From NCBI GenBank assembly GCA_025331445.1, contig JAIWNE010000044.1, forward strand, positions 62,001 to 126,000: 64,000 nt of DNA. The letters are read 5' to 3'. The notes under the pieces were generated by a model, which was not told where the DNA came from, did not search any database, and was given only the letters and a program-made list of their open reading frames with translations. This DNA is from Blakeslea trispora (taxonomy: Eukaryota; Mucoromycota; Mucoromycetes; Mucorales; Choanephoraceae). Below, one piece after another: positions 1 to 9,848 of this stretch. Both the position numbers and the translations under genes were made by a program. The number at the start of each line of letters is the position of its first letter. Position 1 is the first letter of the stretch.

Positions 1-1173
1 ACTCCTGCCTCTCTCAAGTTGAAGACTGGTCAAATCTTCCATGGTACCTCTTTTGGTGCTCCCGTCTCTACATTTGGTGAAGCTGTCTTCACTACCTCTC
101 TTGTCGGTTATCCCGAATCCATGACCGATCCTTCCTACACTGGTCAAATCCTAGTCTTCACTCAACCCTTGATCGGTAACTATGGTGTTCCCGGCCAAGT
201 AAAAGATGAATTTGGTCTTCTCAAGTACTTTGAGTCCGATGCCATTCAAGTCCAAGGTATCATTGTCAACGATTACGCTACTGAATACTCTCACTGGACT
301 GCTGTTGAATCCTTGGGTGAATGGTGTGCTCGCTACAACGTCCCTGCCATCAGCGGTGTTGACACCCGTGCTTTGACCCAACTCTTGCGTGACCAAGGCT
401 CCACTTTGGCTCAAGTTTGTATTGGTGAAGAATCATCCGTTGACAACATCAGCACATTGGAATTCCCCAACCCCAACAATGAACATCTAGTTGCCAAGGT
501 CTCTACCAAGGTCCCTGTTACTTACAACCCCAAGGGTGATCTCAAGATTGCTGTTATTGATTGTGGTGTCAAACAAAACATCCTCCGTTGCCTTGCTAGT
601 CGTGGTGCTAGTGTTACCGTCTTGCCTTATAACTTTAACTTCAATGCTGTTGCTGATCAGTTTGATGGTTTCTTTATCTCTAACGGTCCCGGTTCTCCTA
701 CTGTTTGTGCCGAGACTATCAAGCACTTGAAGACAGCTATTGATCAATTAAACAAGCCTATTTTTGGTATCTGTATGGGTAACCTCTTGCTCGGTATGGC
801 TGCTGGTCTTGAAGTTTACAAGTTGCCTTTTGGTAACCGTGGTCACAACCAACCTGCCTTAAACGTCGATACCGGTCTTTGTTACATCACCTCTCAAAAC
901 CACGGTTATGCCTTGAACGATCAAAGTATGCCCAAACACTGGAAGCGTTTGTTTGTCAATGCCAACGATGGTTCTAACGAAGGCATCCAACATGAAAGTA
1001 AGCCCATTTTCTCAGTCCAATTCCATCCTGAAGCTAAGGGCGGACCTCAAGACACTTATTACTTGTTTGAAGAATTCTTGAAGCATGTCCGTGCTCAAAA
1101 GATCGAAACCGAAGGATTCCATGCTTCTATTAGCAATGTTAAGCAACAATCTACTGTTTCTGCTTTTGCCTAA
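1..1173 (+). CDS. CPA1: Carbamoyl-phosphate synthase, arginine-specific small subunit (5' partial)
   Basis: This is the glutaminase subunit that takes ammonia from glutamine and passes it to the large synthase subunit for carbamoyl phosphate in arginine synthesis. The frame is open from base 1, so the start lies outside the window; 390 codons are visible against about 410 in yeast Cpa1. The N-terminal half is the CPSase small-chain domain. The C-terminal half is a class I glutamine amidotransferase with nucleophile Cys at visible codon 258 (FGICMGN) and catalytic His 342 and Glu 344 (FHPEA). The oxyanion segment reads GN-L where many bacterial enzymes read GHQ, a pattern like that of urea-cycle CPS1, but here the Cys is kept. 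No introns are seen. An AT-rich 3' region follows the TAA. The identification is secure; mitochondrial import cannot be judged without the N-terminus. Confidence 0.95.
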   Translation, partial: TPASLKLKTGQIFHGTSFGAPVSTFGEAVFTTSLVGYPESMTDPSYTGQILVFTQPLIGNYGVPGQVKDEFGLLKYFESDAIQVQGIIVNDYATEYSHWTAVESLGEWCARYNVPAISGVDTRALTQLLRDQGSTLAQVCIGEESSVDNISTLEFPNPNNEHLVAKVSTKVPVTYNPKGDLKIAVIDCGVKQNILRCLASRGASVTVLPYNFNFNAVADQFDGFFISNGPGSPTVCAETIKHLKTAIDQLNKPIFGICMGNLLLGMAAGLEVYKLPFGNRGHNQPALNVDTGLCYITSQNHGYALNDQSMPKHWKRLFVNANDGSNEGIQHESKPIFSVQFHPEAKGGPQDTYYLFEEFLKHVRAQKIETEGFHASISNVKQQSTVSAFA

Positions 1174-2388
1174 TTCTCTTCTATTCATCTATTCTTTATT
1201 TATATATATCGTAGAACTCATTGCTCTTTATTCTTGATATTAGAAGCACGCACAAAAATCCCACTTCATTTTACATATCGTCTTTTTTTCTTTTTGCATC
1301 CCCCATTTATATAAATATGTGTGTATATCACAGCACAAATAAATTGTTTCATTTCTTTTTTTTTTATCAATTCTATGTCTACAAAATCAATGAAAAAGGG
1401 GAAAAAGTTGCCTACTATAAAACTCTTTAGTCTTGAGCGTGTCCTTTTTAAAAAATCAATCAACAGATCTTGTCCTGTAACTCTAGAATATCATACCCTC
1501 CCCCCCATCAAAACGACCCCTATTTCCTTTTCCTGAATTAATGATACGAAAATTCTTGCTTAGAGTCACCTTAGCAGGATATGTATTCAACTCGTTCTTG
1601 TCTTGTTCAGCAGCAAACAAAGGCAAACTATAAAGCTGTATGCTCCTTAAAATAGTGAGTTCATGGAACAACAAGCCATTGTATCAAGAGAGATTTTATG
1701 TTGTCATCCTGTGCTTCATCGATAAAACTTCAAACTTGGTGTAAAAAAATCAAATGCCAATTTTGAATCTTTTTGGTAAAATATGCAATGATTTTTTTTT
1801 CAAGAACGGAGATATAAGAACCAAGTTACCTTACATGGATAGTTCTATTCTTCCTCATGGCAATTCTTTTTGGGGGTTTCAACTCCATTTCTAACCTTTT
1901 AGACAGCTGCTTTATGAAAACAGTAAGTTGGGCTTGCGGCTGACAACGTATAGATGATTACAAAGCAATGGGACAATAAGAAGGAAACAGTAAAGAAAAA
2001 ATTGTCGACTGCATAGCAAACAACGACTTTGCTATAGACATCAGTAACTTTTTGGTTCATTTTGAAATCATCGAGACAATGTGAAAGGAAAGCATTTCAG
2101 GCTTGACTTTGTACAAGGATGATTTTGCAGCCATCATTTCCATCTGGTGGAACAATTAAAATGACATGGCATTTGCTTTATATTCAAGCCCTTTTCTAGA
2201 AGAGGAATGTTTGGCTAAGATACAGTTGACTTTCTATTGTGCTTCCCGACCTAAGGGTTTCTTTTTTTTTTGCTTTTTTGAAAGCCCCTTTTCTATACAT
2301 GGTTTATTTTGGGGATCTTGATTTTTATTAATGAAAGTTATTGTCATATAATAGGGGGGGGGGAGATGGAATAGTGTTTTAAGCTTGT
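1174..2388. other. Intergenic region, no gene recognised
   Basis: AT-rich spacer between two convergent genes (CPA1 on plus, the FAR1-like gene on minus). It holds only short chance frames, several T and A runs, and a run of ten G near 2,354. I see no RNA gene or transposon end. Confidence 0.5.
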
Positions 2389-3660
2389 TTAGTCTTTTGC
2401 ATATTTGTTAAACAGAGCATTCAAGTCGTTTGCAAGACGTAATTTCTCTTCAGCTGTCAAGTATGGAATCAACCCTTGAAGCCTTCGCGATTGGAATTTT
2501 ATATTAGCACTCACTCTTTCATCGCTGTCTGTCATGGTTTGCGCTTGATGGTCAAGGTGTGCTGAATTAGAAATGAACTCTGGCCTATCAGAAAATATAT
2601 TTCGACAGAAACGTTGCTGAATATTATGTAAATCGCTTGCAGTGACACCCTTGTGAACTCCTTTTTCTGTCAACACCTAGCCACAATACAAGTAAAATTT
2701 TAGTAAAATTAGCTAGTTCTAGTCTCAAAAAAAAGGGCAACACGACACATATGGAGGCAAAAAAAAAAAGGCATGTAGCCACATTGTCCACTCTTCTTTT
2801 ATTTCGGGGGGATCTTTGTTTTTTTTATCAAGGGACTATCTTGTCAATCAAATAATCATTTCTCAAGTACAGTATCACTGAAATGAAAACTAGATATGAC
2901 AACAATATAGACAAACAAGGCTTACCTTTAAAACAGCACTAGGCGTTTCTCCTCTCCTCATCATGTCACAAGCAAAGCGAAAGTCTTTGGGAGCAAGCTT
3001 CCTAAACTTGGCATAGGTTGTCAAGTCACTGCTCAAATCATGGTTGTGCTCAAGAGTGGCTTGACGGATTTCCCAACGCTTATCATAGTCACGTCCTATA
3101 GAAGCATAAATACGTAAAGGGCATTGTATCCTACTGGACCTATGATGCCTAGCCCTCTTCTTTGCTATACAATCATTCGTATTGAACTGTTTAGTTCGCT
3201 CAACTGATCTTGTCTTGTTATTACCTTCTTCTTCTTCTTCCTCTCTTTCTTTTTCTTTAACAATCTTCCTGGCCTTTCTATAATTGCCACTATGCTTACA
3301 CTGCAAGACAATATAGCTGTCCTTGCTGCTCTTGGCAGTAGTGATTGGACAGTTAAATTGACTGCCCAGAGCTTGTGCTGTTCCGCGAAGTTCTTCCATG
3401 CTTCTGAATTTAGCGCCCACATAAAATACTTTGCTCAATGCTTCTACCATGTTAGAAGAATCATCTGCTTCCGTTGAAACAGAAGTAAGTGATTCTATAT
3501 TGATGATGTCTTCGCATTCCGAATCGCTACTGGAACTTGCTTCTTTCTGATTTTCCTGAGAGCTAATAGTGGTCGTTGACGGATTGCTTAAGGATAACTG
3601 AGGGTTCATAATATGCATATATAAAAAAAAAAAGCGATCTGATGTCTGAAAAAATTGCAA
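2389..3660 (-). CDS. FAR1/MULE-type zinc-finger protein without a transposase core
   Basis: Two exons join in frame: exon 1 to 2926 (GTAAG donor), a 249-nt intron 2677-2925 ending in CTAG, and exon 2 2676-2389. The upstream ATG is at 3660, but the one at 3609 gives a cleaner 323-residue product. In the 323-aa numbering there is an acidic, Ser-rich head (1-60), then a FAR1/WRKY-GCM1-like zinc finger with Cys 104, Cys 163 and His 188/His 190 (EHNH) split by a Lys/Arg/Glu-rich insert (110-160), then a helical segment read across the splice (AVLK/VLTEKG) like the stretch before the DDE domain in FAR1/MULE proteins. No DDE catalytic triad or SWIM finger follows, so this is either a domesticated DNA-binding protein or the N-terminal remains of a MULE transposase. 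I cannot name a target. Confidence 0.6.
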
Positions 3661-4321
3661 TTAATCGCACCAAAAAACCTTGCTCTTGATTGGCTCGTCA
3701 GCTGCTAGGTAGACATTTGAAAGGAGTTTTGGTGCCACAGCACAGTAGCATTTTTAAGTCAACTAAATTGTCTTTTTTTTTTCTTTAGTCGAGGTTGCTT
3801 TTCTTCACTTAGTAAGTAGTATCTTGTTTACATAAGTTATATCTTGCGTTTCCTGGCTTGAGGTGTAAGCTTTATGCCATTGTACAGATAATTAGAAAGC
3901 TAAGAAAAAAAGCAACAACAACAAAGGATAGGTTTTTCGAGAATTCACAAAACGCACCGTACCTTTTTATGCAAAACTTCTTTCTTGGCAAATCGCATCA
4001 AAATTTGCAATATACCTCTTGTATGTTTTTAAATCAAAGCTATTAACATGGGTTGTTGACAAGACAAGTAACCTCAAATTGATATTTCTGATGTATCTGG
4101 AGTTGTCCCCACTCACAGTCAATTTAACTACCAAGAAATCTAAACTTGAAACAGTATTGAAAGAGTTGGGGGGGGGGGAAGATCGCATTCTCATGAAAGA
4201 TGTATTAGGGTGATACTTGAGATAGCTTTGTAGAAAGACAACTCTATCACTCCTGCTTCCTTACAGGACGAATTATCAGTAAAAGCAAAGTATTGCTATA
4301 GCTGCCAATGGGCTGTACAAC
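3661..4321. other. Intergenic, possible decayed transposon sequence
   Basis: Upstream of the FAR1-like gene. It contains poly-T and poly-A runs and an 11-G run near 4,168. Short open stretches just before 4,322 could be eroded 5' parts of the neighbouring transposon fragment, but no motif can be recognised. Confidence 0.35.
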
Positions 4322-4948
4322 ATGGATCTCTCCAAGATGAAGAAGGGTGATATGAAAAGAGAAATGTTTATGAAGAAGTCAAAAGACCGTGTTTGTGCTC
4401 GAGAACGTCTTTGGTTGAACCCTAAGGTAGTAGCAGTCAAAGATCGAAAAGGCAAGCAGAAGGCAGGACTTTGGCCACCCCAAAAGCAGTTGGTTATGAT
4501 GATTGGTGATAGAGGTATGGGTGTTGGCTCCAGAATCAAGCGGCACTTGCGCTATGGTGAAACTTGGAAACAGGATAACCATGCCCGCTATACAACAGTC
4601 AGTATTACCAATGAAAACTATACTTCCCAGACATGTGTCTATTGCTTTCACAAACTTCAACATCCAAAGCAGCTCATACAAGTGAAAGGCAAAACAGTAT
4701 ATAGAAACATGAAAGGCGCATTCCATTGTTTGAACCCTGAATGCCCATCTGTCAGGAATGGTCGTGGTGTAAGTGGCCGTGACAAGCTGTCTGCTCTTGC
4801 TATTGCCATTTCCGGGATTACAACTTTGCTCTTTCAGCAAACCCTCCCTGCTTTCTCTCAAACCATCAGTCCCTCCAACACTGAATTTAATCACAAAACA
4901 GCATCCTTCTGTACAAGAAGCGGTGTATTGGCTGCACACGAAGCGTGA
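4322..4948 (+). pseudogene. Fanzor/TnpB-like RNA-guided nuclease, C-terminal relic
   Basis: This 208-codon frame carries what looks like the C-terminal part of a TnpB/Fanzor-family protein. The visible features are the sequence YTSQTCVYC with Cys 105 and Cys 108, a second Cys pair (Cys 136, Cys 141 in HCLNPEC), and then GRDKLSALAIAISG, whose Asp 154 fits the RuvC-III acidic residue followed by the usual small-residue helix. This order (zinc ribbon, then the last RuvC Asp) is characteristic of OrfB/TnpB C-termini. No RuvC-I or RuvC-II block can be found upstream, so it cannot be an active nuclease as it stands. It lies between other transposon-derived fragments. The family call is from motif pattern only; another zinc-ribbon transposase is possible. 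Confidence 0.5.
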
Positions 4949-4966
4949 TGAGCAAGGTTGTAAGTG

Positions 4967-5275
4967 TTACATAAACTCTAATTGCTTTAAATTGCTAAAT
5001 CTTCTCTCCCCCCCAGACATGACAGCTTTGCCGACGATATGTATCAAAGGGGCGAATGCCTTATCGCTGGTATGCTTGATATTAGGGACAGCAAAGCCAG
5101 CACGCATATAAGTTTTTGTCTCAGGCTCCAAGAGAATTCCAACATCCAGGAGCTCTCCAAAAGGAGACAAGCTCTCTTTTAAACCCTTTAATAATTTCTC
5201 TTCCCTTAGAAGAGGTAAGTTGTGTGGTGATTTCACCATATAAGACATAAAACTAGATATTGAAAATGATGACAA
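4967..5275 (-). pseudogene. Gag/RRM-like retroelement fragment
   Basis: A 102-codon frame with a conserved-looking core around LKESLSPFGELLDVGI and TYMRAGFAVPN. It resembles the small RRM-like or gag-like domains found before reverse transcriptase in some fungal retroelements. There is no reverse transcriptase next to it. It sits just after the Fanzor-like relic on the opposite strand, inside a block of transposon debris. I regard it as a fragment of unknown element type; an unrelated host RRM-like protein cannot be excluded. Confidence 0.3.
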
Positions 5276-5784
5276 ATAAAAGGATCATTTATTCAAAATA
5301 CAATACAATCAAAACTACTAGAAGCTTAACATAATGTACAGAGTTAAAGCTAATATGAATATAAGACAAAGTAAGCATTAAATGCTTACTCAGAATAAAA
5401 AGGGCAGAGAAAATTACACAAGCTCTAAATCAGGTCGTCCCATATTTAAAGTCCTAATTCCATTGTATTCAGGAACGGTAACATTACAGGACAATGGTAG
5501 AACACTGGAAGAAGACCTCAACCGTCATATAAAGATTATTTCCCTTATATTTTATGAGAACAAGGATTAGTAAAAACCATTCACATATGAGTAGACACCA
5601 ACTTTAGAAAATGTATATAAACCACTGTATTATTTAGCTTAGAAACATTATTCCACTTTTTAAGAATAAAGAGATTATCAAAGTACTTTCTTGTTTTGTC
5701 CTTTATTCGATAAACCCCAATTACTACAAGTTGGAAATACGAATAAAGTGTAAATGAACAAGGAAAAACAAATTTATTTCTACA
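5276..5784. other. Intergenic, nothing recognised
   Basis: AT-rich spacer holding only a 62-codon plus-strand frame at 5,382-5,570 with no recognisable motif. It lies downstream of the broken PD-(D/E)XK-like gene. Confidence 0.4.
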
Positions 5785-6673
5785 CTAATCATGTTCAGGT
5801 GAATCAAATGGTCCTAAATTTGCCATGGCTTTCTTGTGTTCATTTTCGGTCAATTTGATTATATCAGGATTGATTATCCGTGATAATAACTGGGGGGGGG
5901 GTCTCTCCAGAATTGTATCTATTGTTCTTTCTGTTGATTTTGTGAGAATCTTGGATCATCTTTACTGTATCTAAGCTTTCCTCCAATTTGCACTAGAAAT
6001 ATTTGTACATATTAGTATGTACTTTTTTGTTTTTAAATTTTTATATGATGCATATACATACCTTGAAAGTCCAATAGAAAGTTATCACATCTTGCTGATA
6101 CATCTCCTTGTCTTCGAACTTTGGCTCAATGTTGAGCACACCCTCTCTCCAGAAATGAAACATTTCGTCTTGGTAGCAGAGAGACCAAAGCCTAATTTTG
6201 CTGCCTATCAAATAGTGAAATGATTAGATTATGCTATAGCCATAACGAAATGTTCATTACCTGCTGCATGCACGAAATAGATCTTCAACTGCTCAAAGAC
6301 ATCAACTGATGCATATGTATATTGATCAGCTATAGTCTTGAGCATTGCAAGACAGCCATAGCTTGCCTTGTGGTGGTCGAAGTGTATCTTTCTGTTGTCG
6401 TCATTCAGATATTCATTTGACACTTCGACCACGCAAATCTCAATGTCATGAGCTTCTTGAAGACGTACTACACGATCAGCCTTATAGATATAACGGTTAT
6501 CTACAAACGTCCCTTTTCTCTTTAGCTGCTTTGTCATTGATCGAAGCTCTTCTGTGATATTTGACGTATGAATCAGTAAGTTGTAAAAATGAGTCGGCTA
6601 AGCGAAATGAGTCTCCTTGAATCCTTTGTTAAAAGTAAGGGCAGATTCATAAGTCAAAAGTAAATTGGCTTAT

Positions 6674-6889
6674 AGAGATGTATTTAAAAAGTTTCACCCT
6701 GAAATTTATCTGTGATTGACAACTATTCTGCAGGAAATAGACTTGAATGAAACAGGATGTCATAGTATGCTTGGGAAGAAAAAGAGCTTTCTAACCATGA
6801 GATCCTGATTCATCCAAGTCTATTTCCTGCAGAATAGTTGTCAATCACAGATAAATTTCGGGGTGAAACTTTTTAAATATATCTCTAAT
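6674..6889. mobile_element. MITE-like fold-back element
   Basis: Two arms of about 93 bp (6,674-6,766 and 6,796-6,889) are inverted copies with a few mismatches, separated by a loop of about 30 nt. Taking the ends as GAGATGTATTTAAAAAG leaves TA on both sides, which fits a Tc1/mariner-type target duplication. It carries no coding capacity and lies next to the apparent inversion in the PD-(D/E)XK-like gene. Confidence 0.6.
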
Positions 6890-6900
6890 TGTTAAAAATT

Positions 6901-7879
6901 AGAGACTTTTGGGAGACAAAACTCAGATGTCTCGGTAGAACGTCTATCAATTAAACTCCGTTTGTTTCAAAAATTTATCGCTCTTCGGTCTTTGAATGAA
7001 TTGAGCAATCAGATTTCAGCCCTGAAGCAATTCACATCTACTTTGGGATATTTGGCTGTAAAAGCAATAAAAACTAATATAGAAATGCAATGTTTTTACT
7101 CAATAATTATGAGAATACTTCCAGGCAGAATTGCTGATGATTTGAGCTTAGTTTGTTTTGTATTTTGACTCATTTCCTGATGTTTAAAGAAGACTGTTTC
7201 CATTGAGTACATGATGTTAATGAGAGAAGTTTTGTTTATGACTGTGTTTAGCAGTACTATATAATATCAAGACTATAATCTAGCTTATTTCATGCAATCT
7301 ACTAGACTATATCTTACTTGAGAGCAGCAGTTCGATTGTAGATGTTGTAAGGTATTTAATCAGTCAATTAATAAAGACACTAAAAGAATCAAATGCTCTG
7401 CAATGAACACACTTATTCCGTAACGCAGATGCACTTTTCTCTTTTGCTTCATTTCTATGCTCAATCTTTATTTTTTTATAAGGAATATAGGATAAACCAT
7501 TAAAGAAAATGAATAGTCAATTGCTTGATTTATCATATAAAATATCAAGATTTGGGTTGGCAGCAATGTAGATCATAGTAATTTAGTGCTCTACTCAAAT
7601 TATCATGTCACTGCTAGTTAAATTGAGAAATCACAACGACCATACTCTTCCTTCTTCAATACTGATTTCTATTCATTTTTTGCTCATTTTTGCTCGTCGG
7701 AACCGAATTTCAGCCAATAGAACTGCTTAGATTCATATACCGACGGAAGGGTGAACCTTATTCAGCACTCTTAGGAAGTTGTCCTGAATAAGGTTCGCTC
7801 TTAGATAACGTGACCTTTTGCGGAGTTATTTCTTTATAGGGTAACCTAAGAGCGTTGAATTTTTCTCCCAAAAGTCTCT
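6901..7879. other. Inverted segment bounded by 16-bp inverted repeats
   Basis: The 16-mer AGAGACTTTTGGGAGA occurs at 6,901-6,916 on plus and at 7,864-7,879 on minus. Minus-strand coding sequence runs into the second copy (NEAIETFGR). Plus-strand sequence leaving the first copy continues open as ETFGRQNSDVSVERL and on to 7,167. Flipping the interval would restore one longer reading frame, so an inversion between the repeats is the simplest reading. A small hairpin (CTTATTCAG / CTGAATAAG) lies inside at 7,755-7,790. Confidence 0.45.
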
Positions 7880-8993
7880 ATTGCTTCGTTGTGGCTTAGG
7901 GGTACGTTGATCTTATACAGTTTCAACCTGAATACAAGGATACATTTAAATCAGATATGCATACATATTGAAATAAAACAAGGGATTACTTACGAAGCTG
8001 CAAAGATTTCTTCCAGAAAAAGAACCTGCGAATCAATGCTGGTGTCTTCAGTGACGGGTATGTTTGCAATATTCTTCTTGAACTCTTTCAGGCAGTCCTG
8101 TTAAATGAATAAATAATGAATAAATAAAGATGCATACGTAAACAAAAAATAAAAAAAAAAATATGGATGATTACACTGTCAATTACTTGGTCAATGTATG
8201 AACACACTTCTTGACCCATCGAGTATATTTTCTGACTGCTCTTCTTCTTCTCTCTATACTCATTATAGATCTCTGCTGGATAATGTGGGCTTCCAGAAAC
8301 GTTGTCGCCACTGCAGATGATCCCATGTTTGGCAGGGCTAAATGAAACGAAAATGTCAATACATATATATATTGTATGTTACTTATTCAGGTTTACCTGT
8401 ACTCATGAATGGAATCGTCATTTTCAGCCTTGAGCAAGAATGTCTTCCATTCGAAATTGAAGGAGTCCTATTATGGCTTTAAATAACTGCATTTATTTAA
8501 AGAAGCTTATAAAATTACCTTTTCTTCTGCATCTTCATTGACATCCCTTTTACTAGGTGTTGCCGAAGTGCTGCTTGTTACTACATCGTTGGCTTGGTGA
8601 TAGTTATTTACTGTTTGTCTCTGAGAAGAAAGTATTATAGTGAGCTTTCTATTGTCGCTATTTTTTTTTTTTTTTTTTTTTTTACCTTTGTCACATTGAT
8701 TGTTCCATAATTATTTTTGATGTGAATGGGCAGGTGAGACGATACCTTGTCCTTCAAGTCCGATAGTGGATGCTGATTGTATGTTAGAAATGAATTAAAC
8801 TTAGCTATGAAACACTTACTTTCTTGTTTTTTAACTTGGAAACATATCTAAGTAGTCCCTCAGGTAACTTCAAACTTTGAATCCAATGTAAATCGTTCAA
8901 ATAAGAACGCAAAATCTTTTTGGCGTTCTTATAGTGTTTGGAGCTTTCACTTAAAGAAAAGCAAAGAGCAAGGCGAGGGAATGGTAATTCACA

Positions 8994-9848
8994 GCCTTAA
9001 TGTCAAATCAAGTTTAGGGGCAAAAACTCAATCTGCTTCATGCTATCTGAACAAACCTTTTTTTTGTATCTGATAAACGAAAGATTGTGCTGAGACAAAC
9101 CATTCCAGTTTAAATTGAAGGCTAACAAATTCACAAAAAGAAGCAAACAAATAGTAAAAAAAGCGAAACCCTAAGAATATCACAATTTTGATCTATCAAA
9201 CATGTCTCTTTAAAATGGCAATAAAACAACCACTTGGCTCTTAACTGTTTACATTCTTGGAAAGAAGAGATTCTATTATCAGTAAGTCAAAAAGAAAAAG
9301 AAGAAAGTTCATGAAACATAGCTTGCTGAAAACAATGAACGACATTTTCTAGTTCTTTCTATAGTCGTTGTACTTCTGCGCCAAATGTTTGGCACTACGA
9401 AACGATCTTGATCTATGTAAATCTGTTTTCTTTTTTTTCTCGTCTTAATCGAGATTATGGTCATTTAAGGAGTATTGTTGCAGACACATCTGCGCATACC
9501 GGCTTCCCGCTTTTCGAAAGCACAAACAAATGATGGCGCCAATCTTATTTACGTTGTACAAGTGGTCTTGGGCCAGTCTCTTTTTATCGTTAAGCCATAG
9601 TCGTAAAGAAGACCAGAAAGAGAGAGAATCAAAGAATTAAATCATTAGATTCAATTCACACCTTCTTTTCTCTATCTCTATCTCTCTTTCTTTTTCTCTT
9701 CTTCAATTTGACCGTGCTGAGTGGATTCTAATACTCTGGCACAATTTTTTTAAATCAAGATTTACTGAGCTGACCACAAATGGAAATGCCTTTGTGAAAT
9801 AATAATGATAACAAAAAAAGTCTATTCTATCATGTAAGCAGTTTTTCA
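8994..9848. other. Intergenic between broken nuclease-like gene and GATA gene
   Basis: AT-rich, with pyrimidine-rich stretches near 9,660-9,710. It may include the missing 5' exon or promoter of the minus-strand gene to its left and the 3' flank of the GATA gene to its right. No feature could be fixed. Confidence 0.35.

Larger units (their letters stand above)
5785..8993 (-). pseudogene. Multi-exon PD-(D/E)XK-like nuclease/effector-type gene, broken
   Basis: Ten exon pieces join in frame on the minus strand: about 8993-8820, 8772-8686, 8620-8519, 8467-8397, 8337-8175, 8097-7994, 7927-about 7864, then 6597-6261, 6204-6062 and 5992-5785. The later exons carry a restriction-endonuclease-like core, with KADRVVR giving the Asp and EICVVEVS giving the Glu; the usual Lys is replaced by Ser. 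The beta-strand/helix pattern after it (DHHKASYG, LKIYFVHAAG) matches that of gene B in the palindromes at 45-64 kb. Two lesions are visible. A segment at 6,901-7,879 appears inverted, and a C10 run (G10 on plus at 5,892-5,901) shifts the last exon out of a frame that otherwise runs to TAG at 5785. Such genes are multi-copy and transposon-linked in this lineage. The start codon was not found. Confidence 0.5.

Noticed and set aside
151..747. Small frames overlapping CPA1 on both strands
   Set aside because: Shadows of a strongly conserved gene; no independent motif.
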